Below, piece after piece: positions 1 through 35,289 of a stretch of 64,000 nt of DNA; position 1 is the stretch's first letter, and each line of letters opens with the position of its first letter. The stretch comes from Amoebidium appalachense (taxonomy: Eukaryota > Ichthyosporea): the NCBI GenBank assembly GCA_963693365.1, contig CAVNZM010000013.1, positions 434,001-498,000 of the forward strand, written 5' to 3'. Below the pieces are notes generated by a model. It was given only the letters and a program-made list of their open reading frames with translations. It was not told the DNA's origin and did no database searches. The translations under genes and the position numbers were made by a program.

Positions 1-26
1 TTGTTTCTCTTTTTTTTTTTTTTTTT

Positions 27-1310
<1,284 letters not shown>

Positions 1311-1343
1311 CCAAGCCCAAGTTCTAGAAGCACTCCCGTACCG

Positions 1344-1769
1344 CTAGTTCACTGCAGAAGTATCATATGGCATGATCGGCCTTCCGGAAAAAATTAGAAA
1401 CACGCGCGGATGACCTAAGAACAGCATATAAAAGGCAGGCTGCACACACAGGGAGCACACAGAGGGTAAGATGGCGAGAGCGACTGAACAATGGCATGCT
1501 CATGCTCCAAGAAGATGTATAAACCGTAAGAAAACTTGCTCGAATATTGAGCTTCAAAGGGCTGAGTAACATAAAATAAGCACACACAACCATGTTAACT
1601 TGAGTATTAGACCGCCACTCACCATCAGAAAAGCTGTTGTAGATAGAACCAGGAGGCCTATCACAGGTGATAATGCCGTTAGATGCTTATTCTGTCTTGG
1701 AGGCTGCCGTGCATCTTTCCCAGCCTTGTTTTTTGCTTCTCCATTTACAGTACTAGGCTTGGGTCCCAT
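1344..1769 (-). CDS. Small predicted membrane protein, two exons, unknown family
   Basis: Exon 1 (1769-1623) starts at an ATG and ends at a strong GTGAGT donor in phase 0. Exon 2 (1439-1344) follows a TGTGTGCAG acceptor and ends with TAG. The splice gives 80 residues: a basic hydrophilic N-terminus of about 30 residues (MGPKPSTVNG...), a hydrophobic segment around residues 33-50 (PVIGLLVLSTTAFLM), and a second hydrophobic segment (YMLFLGHPRVFLIF) that runs straight on from the junction. I infer a small one- or two-pass membrane protein and do not recognise the family. It is divergent from the gene at 3326, with three CCAAT boxes between them. Exon 1 is well supported. Exon 2 is chosen because it keeps phase and extends the hydrophobic region. 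Confidence 0.5.
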
Positions 1770-2064
1770 CCTAGAAAAACGCGAAGAGGCGGCTTAGGTG
1801 TACGTTGAGTGTAGGTGATTTTGTGTGTGTTGGTGGCGTGTGAAGGATGGTTGATTGAGGGTGCGGACGGGGAAACGGGCTGTGTTAGTGCTACGGTGAT
1901 TGCACTCTCTAAGATTGCTTGTTGTGCTTCGCTTTTCTCAACGTAACTTGTCGGGCTCTCCCCCCTTTTGAAACTTCTTCAACTTTGAAGTTGTTTTTTG
2001 CTGTTGTTGTCCGCCGCCTCTCCGCAGCTCCGCTCCTGAGTCCCGACTCCCGAGAATCCGAGGT

Positions 2065-2150
2065 TGCACGTGATTGGTCAAAAACGCATGATGCGCGGTA
2101 GACCAATCAAACGCAGTTACGCATTTCGCTGTTGATAAGGACTACCAATC
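2065..2150. promoter_or_regulatory. Cluster of three CCAAT boxes with an adjoining CACGTG
   Basis: ATTGG lies at 2073-2077 directly after a CACGTG (2068-2073), and CCAAT lies at 2103-2107 and 2145-2149. The spacing of 30-45 bp in a divergent intergenic region is typical of NF-Y/HAP-complex promoters. It probably serves the minus-strand gene starting at 1769 and possibly the plus-strand transcript toward 3326. The same GATTGGTCAAAA string recurs in the tropomyosin promoter. Confidence 0.6.
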
Positions 2151-2727
2151 AGCGTTACGAATACACTTTTATTTGCACCATATATGGCTAGGAAGATCTA
2201 ACTGTTGGCCACCTTGAAAAAGTCCTAGAGGGTTTTTGACTTGATGCCCCATAAGCGTTAGAACAGGAAAAAACTCTACCCTAACAAAATATTTTGAAAG
2301 CTCGCCTACTACATATAGCATGAAAGGCCTAATGTTATTGTTTCCTTGTAGGCCATAGAACATGGACATGGGGATGACGATACACGTCCACCGTGCATGA
2401 AGCCGGTGGCATGAAGGCGACGTCGACAGATATGTGACATGGTATCGAGCACAGTCAAGTCGGTTTCAAGGTCTTTTCCCATGGAGCTTTACACTCATGA
2501 CATGATAAGTCTTGCACAGGCAAACAGCGTGCTGGTGTTGCATATGGCCCCAATCGGACCAATAGGGCTTCGTTGTTAGAAAGCCTGGGCCACCTCACGT
2601 GCACGACGACCGCAAAAAAACATGTGGCTATGTCGACATGTTTTTCTCGCTGCGTATCACAGTATGTATCACGTGTCGACATGTTAGAGCGAAGCAACGG
2701 ATTTATTAGCCTTCTGTACGTGTGGGG

Positions 2728-2736
2728 TATAAAAGG
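2728..2736 (+). promoter_or_regulatory. TATA box candidate (TATAAAAGG)
   Basis: A canonical TATAAAAGG lies about 590 bp upstream of the ATG at 3326. If used, the 5' leader would be long or contain an intron. A possible acceptor (TTCTGTTCGTAG) lies near 2951. This is supported by motif only. Confidence 0.35.
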
Positions 2737-3325
2737 CACCACTTGCTGCCTTTCAGGTCAGAATCTTACTGCTGTAGGATGGTTCAGTTAACTTCTTCAA
2801 AGTTGAATGAAAACAGCAAACAAGAACTAATCTAAGTGAATGAGTTAGTTATTAAGCCAAGCAGAATTATTCTACTTGAATTTTCTATTTTATGGTGGTG
2901 GTTACCAAAAGCTTCTAGCCTGATAGGCATGATATTTCCTTCTGTTCGTAGAGAGGACTCTTGAATCCAGCTTTTATGCAGCGCACACTAGCAGTTTCCT
3001 TCAGTCACTAAGTGAGAGTTGGGCTCCTCTTTCCAGAAATTCCCACGTTAGTTTAGTAGTGAGAACGTTTTCATTTGAAAACACACGCACCCGTTTTAAA
3101 TCTACCTTTGCTTGTCACATCTGTTCACTCGTCATAAATTGCATCCACAAGCCTCACCACGAAAGCTACACAAAAACTGTGCAAGCACCACACAGTATTC
3201 TATCAGCTGCTACTCTCACCTCTCACACCGCTTTGGCTTAAGGATAAACAGGATTTAGCTCCTTCTCTGGTCTCAGCTGCGCCTACAGACGTACTTCTTT
3301 TTGCTGGGTCGGAAACATTACCTTC

Positions 3326-4081
3326 ATGTTCACTCGTCACCGTAAAGACACGCAAATGGCATATCGCGGTTTATGGGCTGAACGATTCAACCCCCGGAGC
3401 ACCACAATCAAAGAAAAGTGTGCAACTGACGTGCCATACAAACACCCTCGTGATCTTACGGTTAACGTTGAGGTTGTTGACTCGTTTATTCTCCCAAACA
3501 GTACAAGTGACGCGCAGTGGAAGGAGGTCAGAGTGAAATTCGCAGGAAACGGAGAAACGAACAAGACACGGGAGGAAAGGCTCAGGATTTCACAGCGTCT
3601 TGGGGAAGCCATCATAGCTGGAGTGGTCGATTCATACACCTTCATGCTCAAATACAAGTCCTCCATGATTAACGTGATCGTCGTTCCACTCAAAGCAGAA
3701 AAGCCGTTCGAGGAGTGTATTGAGTTTGACACCGCCACTGATGACCCCACCTACGTAACGAGCCTAAAGGTGCACGTTCCAGAATTCCATCGCTTTGTCT
3801 CGTACAAAATGTGGGAAAAGAAGTGCTGGGAGTCAGAGCTCCGTAAACACGCTATTATGATAATGGATGAGGTGAGCGAGAAATATTGCCCAGGCTTGGG
3901 TCTTGCCTTCCTGCTGAACAAGTATCTCATTCACCAGAAACGCAACCCAGGTTGCTACGTTCCAGAAACACCAGCCACAAGTTTTCACACCTTTCTCGCC
4001 AACATCAGTTCATTGTTTTCGGGCTCTGAGTCAGATTCCAGCGGCGAAACATTATGTGAAAACGATGGGTTTGAGGTGTAG
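3326..4081 (+). CDS. Single-exon hypothetical protein, 251 aa
   Basis: An uninterrupted reading frame of 252 codons runs from ATG to TAG with balanced, non-repetitive amino-acid use. This clearly sets it apart from the simple-repeat frames around it. The protein is mixed charged and hydrophobic, with no signal peptide, no obvious membrane segment and no motif I recognise. Its middle is rich in beta-type segments (SMINVIVVPLKA, VTSLKVHVPEF), and it ends in a Ser/Glu/Asp-rich tail (SGSESDSSGE). Unlike the neighbouring genes it has no intron, so it could be a lineage-specific or retro-derived gene. The start is the first in-frame ATG, and MAYRG eleven codons on is an alternative. Its function is unknown. 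Confidence 0.6.
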   Translation: MFTRHRKDTQMAYRGLWAERFNPRSTTIKEKCATDVPYKHPRDLTVNVEVVDSFILPNSTSDAQWKEVRVKFAGNGETNKTREERLRISQRLGEAIIAGVVDSYTFMLKYKSSMINVIVVPLKAEKPFEECIEFDTATDDPTYVTSLKVHVPEFHRFVSYKMWEKKCWESELRKHAIMIMDEVSEKYCPGLGLAFLLNKYLIHQKRNPGCYVPETPATSFHTFLANISSLFSGSESDSSGETLCENDGFEV

Positions 4082-6064
4082 GGAAACTTTTAATGTTGAG
4101 CTCCTCGTGTATCACCCATTGTGTTTCCTTCGTAGGTAGTAACAGAAGGACACATGCATGCATGTGTGCACATGACAGTAATGCAGATCTGAGTGAATGG
4201 TTTCCACACTTGTTATAGTGCTGATAGAGCCCGCACATGCCTGCACACTGTCGAACGATAATAGGAAAAGAATGTTCTGAGTGACTGTTAGAGTTACCAA
4301 TCTGTAAATGTACTGGAAGTTTCCGAACCCAAAAATTATAGTGGTCATGTGCTCACACCTACGTTGCAGGCTTTCTCCGTATCGGAGCGCTTGCACTTCT
4401 TCAAGTATACACGTCAACCGAGCGAGACAACATAGTAAAACGTTCAGGATTGCGTATACACAGTAATAAATGGCTTATATTAAACCTCGTCGTCAAGACT
4501 AACGCATGTATATAACCCTCTCTCTCCCCCCCCCCCCCCCCCCCTCCCCCCCCCTCCCCCCCCCCCCCCCCCCCCCCCCCCAATCTTAACCCTTGCCACT
4601 GCCCCCCATTCCAACCTCAAATGAAATGTGCATGCGTATACGCACGGAGATATCCACCAGAGTAAAGCAGTGCGCCTTGCTATGGTTGATAATAATAATA
4701 ATAATTGTATAATCGAAAATTCCGGTTTATTCCCAAGGGAGAGGGTCTTTGGGGAACTCCCCGCCGTCCACTTAGCACCAACTGTGCCCGGGTTAGGATG
4801 CTATAGGTGTGTCAGCTTGCTCAAACTTCGTGAGCTCCTTTGAGAATTACGTACACACTTATCCCTAGGTTTTTGCCCTCACTATGGTGTCGCAGCGGCG
4901 CAAATTACCCATCACACTGCCCATGTGTGCTGCTGTGCACATGCAAGAACTTCTCACTCATGGTAGACCCTCTATTTGTGGTACTTTTGTGCACATATGC
5001 CATGAAGTTACATAGCAACATGCCAGAATCTTGTATGCAACCAAGCACCATATGCCTATATATATGCATATCGTACATCATCGGCACCTCACCCGTATGA
5101 CATGTCACGGTGACTTCGATGGCATTCATACAAGCATAGGGCACTGAGATGTGAATGCGCTGACCGACCCCCCCCCCCCCCCCCCCCCCCCCACCCCACC
5201 CCCCACCCTCTCCTCCCCCTACCCCCTTCGCCTTTTCCCCTCCTGATCCCCACACCATCATTGCGACCCCCCCCCCCCCCCCTTCCCAACACACACGTGC
5301 ATGCGCACTTTACTACATGACACCCAGCTCATACAGCATGGGGTGTTGAATCTGTGTCAAACTAGCTGTCCACACCAGCAATCTCATTCTTGATTCTCTG
5401 CAAGCTAGCACTGAGAGCTGCTGGGACCGCCAGTTTATGGCTCGTAAACCCATGTCATTATGTGTCGTCTCTACTCACGTGCACATTTCAACCATTGTCT
5501 GTCTTATCGACAGCGCGCAGCCATTTTCCATCCATGCCACAGGGTTGCAAAAAGTAGCTTCGGGGATGGAGGTTCTGGTGAGCACTATCGATGGCAAGCG
5601 GAGAGGGGAAGCACTTGAAGACACGCCGTGTTCTGTCCACCTCGGGAAGACAAACGCGTCAAAGCCAACAAATTGGTTTTTCGTTCAAGAGATTCGTTTT
5701 TTTGTCTTCTCTTCACCTTTTCTTCTGTTGTCTGGGCTGCATGTTTATCTACAAAGGCCCGGCGCCGGCTTAGGCTGCAGCCGACTTTAGTGGAACATCG
5801 CGAGATTACCATATTGAGTTTTAGTCTATACCGTACATACCGCACAAAGCAGGCAATGAGTGTAGTGGATTACTTGTAACTACGTCATCATGGGTGAAGG
5901 CTGCGTGAACCTCGGGAGGCACTCAAGGCCTCAGAGGCAGCAAGAGCCCTCGAGTGCACCAAAATTAAAACGTGACAAAACGTGGAAAGCATGATAATGG
6001 GGGAGCAAAAGGAAGTTATTAGCATCCGTTACTCTATACGTTCTTCGAAAGATCTCAGAGCACA
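4082..6064. other. Intergenic region with poly(C) runs
   Basis: No gene is apparent. Poly(C)-rich stretches occur at about 4525-4581, 5167-5230 and 5268-5283. A single CCAAT-type ATTGG lies near 5672, and the last 500 bp presumably hold the amidase promoter. I see no recognisable RNA gene. Confidence 0.5.
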
Positions 6065-14699
<8,635 letters not shown>

Positions 14700-15579
14700 T
14701 CAGTTGCTGCCCCCCCCCCAGGTTCTTAAGCTCCCCCCTCCCCCCACCCCCACCCGCCTCCTCCCCGGGGTTCCCTTTCCAGCTGATTGTAATTATGCAA
14801 GGAGACCCCACTAGGCTACCATACAATGTGAACAAAACTCAGAAAAATGTGTAGATACGCACGCGCGCACGTGTGTGTGTGGTGTGTGTGTGCGCGTGCG
14901 CGTTTCTCTCTCTCTCACTGTCTCTCTCTGTGCGTGTGCGTGTGCGCGTGTGTGTGTGTGTGTGTGGGCGCGCGCGTGCATGTGTATGGTTGGGGGGGGG
15001 GGGGGGGGGGGGGGGGGGACACGCAGTGGACACGTGTGTATGCGTCTGTGTGCGTGCGTGTTATGTGTTGGGTCACCGGGGAGAGGAGGGGAGGGGGGAG
15101 GGGGGAGGGGGGCTTGCCATTGCATGATACCACATTAGCACTTAGGTGCATGTGAGCGATGTACACAAATCTGGACACGTAAAAAGGTTTTACGTACGAT
15201 ACACAAACTTCACACCCTGTCAATGGCCTTGTACATATTCTTGTATAATATTACGTTGTATCTGTGAAACTGTACATCACTTTCTCGTTAGTTACGACAG
15301 CGAGTTTCCTCGGGTGTATAATTATCTAAGTCATTATCTTATTTGTATCCGAGTTTTTTTTTATAGACTCATTGATCCCCCCCCCCCCCCCTTCCCCTCG
15401 AGCTCCCTTTTTTTCCCCTCATGCCGCTCCCTATTTTCCCGGGGGGAGGGGAGGAGGGGGAACTTCAAGGAAGAAGTGGAGAAGAAGAAGAAACAGCAAT
15501 AGCATCCATGCATATACACATGCACAAGCGCACACACACTAACGAATCGCACACACACACACACCCCAAATACCCTCAA

Positions 15580-15584
<5 letters not shown>

Positions 15585-15653
<69 letters not shown>
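15585..15653 (+). repeat. (GT)n microsatellite at convergent gene ends
   Basis: About 33 GT units lie between the convergent amidase and SDR genes, just downstream of the SDR stop. The rest of 14700-15681 holds poly(G) at 14992-15018, mixed GT/GC repeats and no recognisable gene. Confidence 0.85.
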
Positions 15654-15661
<8 letters not shown>

Positions 15662-15681
15662 ATGTGTGTGCGCGCGCCCCA

Positions 15682-18349
15682 TCATTCATTTTTCACCGTT
15701 CTTTTACCCACCGGCCTCCATCCCATAGCCATCAAAAAACTCATAAACCTATCCGGTAAGAAAGGACCCATAAGAGCACCCAAAACGTACGCCCACCCCA
15801 CATACACATGCCCCTCCCCAGAAAACATAGCGTCCAAACCAACACATGCAACATCCCTTGCATTCAACTGCATTCCGGGGACCTTAAAGATCAGGCTATC
15901 TTCGCAATGTGCCGCAGAGGCAAAACCAGTTAAAGTAGCGCCCGGGGAGAGAACGGTAACTGTTACCCCTTTTGGGCGTATTTCGTAGTCTAGGGCAAGT
16001 GAGTAGCTGGTGAGGTAGGACTTGCAGGCGGCGTAGATGGCGTTGTATGGGTTTGGGCAGCAGTCCAACACACTGCTTACCTGTATAAAGTTAAAATAAA
16101 TAAAACGTTAGGGGTTAATTAATAGTCATAATGAATGCTGTCTCTTGATTTTGCAGAGGAATTTTAAAAAGTGGGAATCTCTCTCTCTTCTCTCTCTGCA
16201 TCTCTTAAAATCCCCCCCCCCCCTCCCCCCTCTCCCACACACTTCCTTCCTCTCCCCCCACCCCCCCCCCCCCCCCTCACCCCCTCCCTCCCTGCCCCCT
16301 TCGATCCCCTCTACTTTGCCCCCTTTCCCTCCCTTCGCCTAATTGACCTTTGCCTAAATGACAATCATACCACTCCTAATATCCCTTCCACCTGTGCTTT
16401 CCCTTGCACGTTCTATTTTCATCCAGTGCCCCCCGTAACACACCCACCCACCCACCCACCCACCCACCCACCCACCCACACCCCCACACACACACACACG
16501 TGCGCGAGCGCATGCGTGCCCACCCACCCACCCACCCACCAAAACACAAACCCAAACACCAAACTCTTCCCCCCTTCACTCGTCAGTCCAGCCTTCCCTT
16601 CCAATCCCCCTTCATTTTCGACCCGCCACCCTCGGCCTCCGTTGTCCCCTTTACCACCCCTTCCCCCCCCCCCCCCCCCCTCCAAACACAAAGACATATC
16701 CATCCCCCCCCCCCCCCCCCCCCACCCCAAACTTTCACACACACATACCTGCAGTATTATCCCCTCGCCCTTTGCCACCATATCAGCAGCAAACAACCTT
16801 GTTAGTGTCGTAGTAGCATTCACCATCAACCCAAGCATTCCCTCGATAACATCCGGAGGGGTGGATAGGTGCGCCGCCAAATTTGCGTAACCGGCGTTGT
16901 TAACCAGGATGGAAACGGGGAGGTTTTGGTTGGAAATTTCGGCATGGAGTTCGTGCGCAGAGGTGGATGTGCTTAGGTCTTTGGCGATGCAGACAACCTG
17001 TATGTGTTCACGTGTGTGTGTGCGTGTGTGTATGTGTGTGTATGTGTTTGTGTGTGTGTGTGTGTGTGTGCTTTTTTTGCCGTGCACGCATGGACATGTC
17101 TCGTGTACGCGCATGCGACTTTTTGACGGTGTACATGTACGTCTGTGTATACGGGTGTGTGTGCGTGACTGTGTTTTGACGAAAACAAGGGGAGAAGGTT
17201 AGATGTTTGTTGGGCACTTGGGGTGTGTGTGCTTGCAGGTGCCCGCACATCAATTTGTGAACCTGCACATATAAGCGCACATGTACAGCAGCCAGCCCCC
17301 CCCCCCCCCCCCCCCCACCAAAAAAAAAAAAAGGCACGATAAACACACCGTGTGAATACAAACACAAGCACGCACCCACCCACCCACCCACCCACATACA
17401 TACATATTACCCCCCCCCCCCCCCCCCCCCCCAAACCCCCCCCTCACTCCGCCGACACACACACACACACACACACACACACGTATACACGTGCCACACC
17501 CATCCCCCCTACGTACGTGCACCCATTTACACCCACACAAAACAAAGACATACTTGCATACACACTGTAACTGATAGCAGCCGGAGAATCCAACACATTT
17601 GGCCAACACATTTCGCGTCCTCCCCTTTCCCCTCCCCCTCCTCCCCCGGGCCAACCCACCCCCCACCCTCGAACCCCTCTTTCCCTTCCAGTACACACAC
17701 ACACACACAACACACAAAAATCTTCACTTGCACCTATTCACCCATTCATCACCCACTCATTCCGAAAACGCACCACAACATAAATAGGGGTGCACAAAAG
17801 CGCGAGCCCCCAGTATCTAGCTCCAGAGGAAAATACAAGCACAAGTGCAAAGATAAGGAACAAGAGATGGAAAACGAAACAGATGAAGATTCAAGATAAA
17901 CGGGGCGGGGGGGGGGGGGGGGGGACACAAGTGAAGACAATCAACCTCTTCCAATAAACGAAGGAAGAGGATGATGGAGAGGAAGTTGAGAAAGACAATC
18001 TGAATTGTGAACTTTATGGAATGAAAGCGGAGCAGAGCGACTTTGGAAAAAAAAAATCATCAAAAAAGCACGTACACGAGCACAAACAAGCAGAACACAC
18101 CTTGACGCCGTGCCTCTCTCCCTCCTTCGCAAGCTCCTTCAAGAGCTCCAACCTACGTGCCACAACCACCAAACTGTACCCCTTCTCAGCTAACATGAGC
18201 GCGATTTCACGCCCGATCCCTGATGATGCACCGGTCACAACGGCATATTTTTTCCCTTTTTCTGGTCCTACCAGGGGATGAACTTTGCACTTTTGGGTAA
18301 GGTAGCGTGCGTGAAGCGAGGTCAACAGGTAGCAGAGGAAAAATGGCAT
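15682..18349 (-). CDS. Short-chain dehydrogenase/reductase (classical SDR, DltE/COG0300-like), 298 aa
   Basis: A NAD(P)-dependent oxidoreductase is predicted. Exons are 18349-18101, 16997-16749 and 16080-15682, all joined in phase 0. The nucleotide-binding motif TGASSGIG is at residues 39-46, NNAG at 116-119, and the catalytic Ser is about 169 with Tyr182 and Lys186 (IYAACK) in the YxxxK motif. This motif set and the sequence style ([31 protein letters not shown]) match COG0300-type SDRs. A short hydrophobic N-terminus ([12 protein letters not shown]) and a hydrophobic C-terminal stretch ([13 protein letters not shown]) suggest membrane association. An in-frame TGA just upstream limits the frame, so the ATG at 18349 is taken as the start. 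An overlapping frame from 18443 has a nice hydrophobic N-terminus but would need a frameshift. The substrate is unknown. A lipid or sterol role is possible but not shown. Confidence 0.87.
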
Positions 18350-18503
18350 AGACGGTACCGCGGAGGACGAAATTCATGTCGAGGTAGGTGAGTAGCAAAA
18401 GACATAGAGCCCAGAGAGAGAGCTCGGATTGTAGGAGCTGCATGGTGGCGGTGGTGGTCGTGGTGGTGTGTGTGTGCGCGTGTGTGTGCAGGGGCGGCGG
18501 CGG

Positions 18504-18543
<40 letters not shown>

Positions 18544-20147
18544 GGGGGATGTTGGGGGGAGAAGAAGCGGAATGAGGGAATGAACTGATAAGGAGACAAC
18601 AGAAAAGGTTGCGTGTTATAGAATAATTGTTAATGGATGCATGCAGCCTTGAGGCAGATTTTGGTTGAGGACACCGGCAGATCCCTACGGCCAAGTCCTC
18701 AAAAACAAGTAGGATGCAAGATCTCTCACAGTCGGAAGAGTAGAAGAGTAGATTCAGAGAAGCAAGGGCCTTGTGTGTTACTGTGTCACGGTAATCAAAT
18801 GTCAGATGCTTTATATCCCTTGAAATACTGCCTACATATATAAATAGCATACAAAAAGACCTAACATTACTTGTAAAAAGACACCCCAAGAAATTCGGAA
18901 CTGCCTATATTTAACGGTGCGTTGAGCTTTTTGGGCTGGCGCCGGATGTGGAGTTTTTTTCCCCCCGGATTGTGCTCACGCACCATTTGTTGGTATTACG
19001 TAACTGGCACATGGGGGACTATTTGCAGACTGGTGAAGTGCGTAGGTTAAATAACTTTTATAATTTTTGTTATACAAACAAAATGCATACAAAAGTTTGT
19101 TAAAATTTTTTTAAATAGTCCTTCATATTACTAGAACAGCTGAAATCATGCGGTGATATTGCATCTATGAGTTCAACGGAAATCTTCATTCTTGCGCAAT
19201 CAAGGTTTTTATTTAAATCTTTAAACTAACAAAGCATAATGATTCGTTGTAAACCATGCAGTGCAAAAGACGTTTCGTGTCATCCGTCATTGGTCCGTGA
19301 TCCCACCTGACACCGGCCGGCGCGCGAACTTCCGCCCACACACAAACGGAGGAGACTGTTTTATGTTTTTTTTTTCTTTTCAAACGTACACACCCTCTTG
19401 TTTCACGAAATAGCGTTGGGGTAATAGTGTTTGTTTTAGAGAAAGTATTAAAGCGGCCAGAACCGCATAGGCAGGTCCCTGAAGCTAATGCCAGAGCAGG
19501 TAAAAACCAACAAAGGTTGATCTTTTCATGTTTTGTGATGACGTTATTAGTTCTTAGTCCCACGTGCAGGACGTGTGTCGGTGTTTAAAACAGATCCAGT
19601 CAGAACATTTACCGCTTAATCTGCTGAGTTTTTAACAGGCTTTGTCAAATATTCCCTTCTTTTCTTTCACTTTTCTTCTCCCTCTCTCTGTTTTTCTTTT
19701 CCTTTGTTCCTCTCGCTACCTTTCCGGCCGAAGAAACACCAGACGTGCTCTTTATCTTCCTTTTGGGAACAGGAGAGAGATCAATATACGATCGTTGTAG
19801 GTTTTCATTCGCTAAAGTATATTACTGTTCAGACATTGGTTCTGTACATCATTTCCCCCTTTTCTTTGAAATTTGTGTTAGGCATAAACCCTACGGTTTC
19901 CTTTCCAGCTAGCTGTATTTCTTGTCCCTTTCTATTCCGTTTACTTCCGAGAAAAATTCTAGCTGGGTGTGCTTCCGAGCTTGTGTTAAAAACCGTTTTC
20001 TATAAAACCCCACGTTATTACCCTCCACTGTCTTTCCTCTCCCACATGTTCCCCGTTACCCCTCCCTGTCTTCTAACTCTCGTCTTCTCCTTCCGCCCTT
20101 TTCCTTCTCTCCTTTTTTTCTTTCCCCTCGTAGCAGGTCTGCATACC
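18350..20147. promoter_or_regulatory. Divergent intergenic region between SDR and the low-complexity protein gene
   Basis: There is a poly(G) block at 18510-18543, a moderately AT-rich centre (19040-19220) and one CCAAT-type ATTGG at 19289-19293. T/C-rich sequence ending CCCCTCGTAG just before the plus-strand ATG at 20148 looks like a splice acceptor, so that gene probably has a 5' UTR intron. I see no convincing gene here. Confidence 0.45.
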
Positions 20148-32921
<12,774 letters not shown>

Positions 32922-34021
32922 GCTGCATCAACTTTGCCCCCAAATGCGGAGTTAGTAAGGAGTTTTTTTTGTGAGGGGGGGTTTATTTGTTTGTTTATTT
33001 CTCTTTACTGCCATTTGATGTCTTGTGTTTTGTCTTTGTTGGCTCCTACTGCATTTCCTGCTTCCGTCGGGATGGTTTATTTGTCTGGGAACGCTATCAC
33101 ATACATCATGATTCTACATACTGTTATTTCCTTGGAGTTCTTTTGTCCTTTTCTTGTTTTACATTATCCTTCTGCCCTTTTATTATCATTATCATTATTA
33201 TCATTATTATTGTTATTATTATTATTATTTGGGGGGGGGGGGGGATATCTAGGTTGTCGTTTGCAACAGTTTTAGTTTGTTTCTCGTTTTGTAATTGTGT
33301 TTGAAAGTTCATGCTATGTGCACCAGATGTATTGAATATATATGCTCTCAAGAGTTTTTTGTGGGAACAGATTCACTGGATATAAATAGTGTTTTTCATT
33401 TGTATGAGTTTGCTGTGTATACCCTGAGAGGTGGATTTAGTATCGAGTTTTGTTCTGTTTCACATTCTCGTTTTTTCACGGGCGCACGGTGTTTTTTGTA
33501 TGTTCTGTTTAGTGTTGAAGTATATAGTAACGAACTTTCAATATTTCATTGGTTTTACTTTGTTCCCACATGCATACACAAGCACGCATGCACACGCACA
33601 CACACACACACACAAAAACACAAACACCTGTTAGGATGTCAATGACAAAAGCATACATACGAAAGCCACACACATGCACACAACACTAAAAACTTGCACA
33701 CAACACTAAAAAATTACACTTATAGTAAAATTTTCCAACGCTTTGTGTGGTTTCATTTTGCAAACACTTCACGAAACAAACAAAACAGAATCATTTTTCC
33801 AAAAAAAAAAAGATGAATCCTCGTCACCAGCTAAACAGACCGGTTCTGTTTTTTTCACCCCTGCCATTAGATTTGGTAGCTAAAGCTAACTCTGCTTGCA
33901 AGCTTTGAAGAAGAAAGAAAACGAATATCAAACATGTGATATTCCTTTGCTCCCCCATAATTGTGTTGGCTGGATTCTGTGGTGTCTCTCCTCTCCCCTT
34001 CCCCCCTCTACCCCTGAGCCC

Positions 34022-34069
<48 letters not shown>

Positions 34070-34681
34070 AACACACTACAACACACACACACACACACGT
34101 ACACACACACACGTACACACAAACACACACAGGCACACACACCCCAGCCCAGCACTAAGTTTTACGCCCATATTTGCAACCGAACCGCTGGTTGCTCAAT
34201 ACATTCGCCTCCCCCCCCTCCCCCCCCCCCCCCCCACACACACACCACCGGTACCTCCACCACCACCATATGCAACCCTGTTGCGTTGCTGGCACACATG
34301 TGCACGTGTACACACACAACACCCACATGTTTACACACATTCCCCTCCCCCCCACCAGCAAAAGAAAGGGTGCCTCGTTCGATTAATCCCGCCTCGGGCT
34401 CTCTCTCTCTCCTTTGGTTATATTATCGGCCTCTACACGAGATCCGTGTAAGATATTCAGCAGCGGCCCCTTGTAACTATCCCCGATAACTTCATTGGAG
34501 GCAAGCAAAAGCACACACGCCGGCAGTATAATCTCCCGGTTTGCACAAACACTAATAATAGGTGTTCTATAGATCTAAGAACGCATTAATAAGTAATTAC
34601 CTTTAGAAGGAACAACCCCGAGGGGGGCAAACGAAGGGTTGTTCCTTCCTTGTCGGCACAGGGGGGGGGGGGGGGGGGGTT
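32922..34681. other. Intergenic region
   Basis: It contains the 3' flank of the low-complexity protein gene, a T-rich stretch with (ATT)n at 33181-33230 and poly(G), poly(C) at 34021-34059, and CA repeats. No supported gene was found. Confidence 0.5.
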
Positions 34682-34866
34682 TTGAATGCGTCAAAAAGTA
34701 CGAAGTACACAAGAACAAACGGATAACACGATGCAGAATGCAAGCCATACATAAAGAGTATGCATAATAAGCAGAGCCCATCCTCAGGGGGGGCCCACGT
34801 CATCCACAGTACCCGAGTTTCGACCTATTCCCCTCGTTAACGAAACCCAACTCAGATACTGTTTCA
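34682..34866 (-). repeat. Dispersed repeat copy 5 (reverse orientation, intergenic)
   Basis: Read on the minus strand it runs from GTATCTGAGTTGGGTTTCGT through GTGGATGACGT and GAGGATGGGCTCTGCTTATT to GTACTTCGTAC, then ATTCAAAAC and poly(C). It is the closest relative of the copy at 12814 and shows that the family is not confined to introns or to one strand. Confidence 0.8.
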
Positions 34867-35289
34867 CTTGAACATGAGTAGGTCACCCGTCTTGGGGGCT
34901 TGGTTCGAGATCGTACTCCTCGCAAAACCTTTAATATATTGAGTGCCAACAGGCATACATTTCTTTAATTCAGGCTGGCGGGTATAAGCAGCACCCACCA
35001 TATATATCCATTCGCATGCTTCTACACAACATGTATGTACACCGGAAAAGGAAAGAAATATCACGACACAGTCACGCATGTGCGCTGCCTGTGCGTGAAT
35101 ACACAAGGCGCAGTAATACCACCTCTCAGATATATATTGTTTGTTTTCACGCATGTTTTGTGTGTGTGTGTCTGTGTGCGTGTGTGTGCGTGTAGAGGAG
35201 GGAGATGGGTAAGGGGTAGGAAACAATTGCCATACGCATATGTTTGAGCTCTCAGAATGCAATAACAAAGAAATCGATGTAAAGGGAGT

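Noticed and set aside
18350-18443. Upstream start for the SDR at 18443 with a good hydrophobic N-terminus
   Set aside because: It is in another frame from the TGASSGIG exon and would need a frameshift or a very short intron. It is kept only as an alternative.
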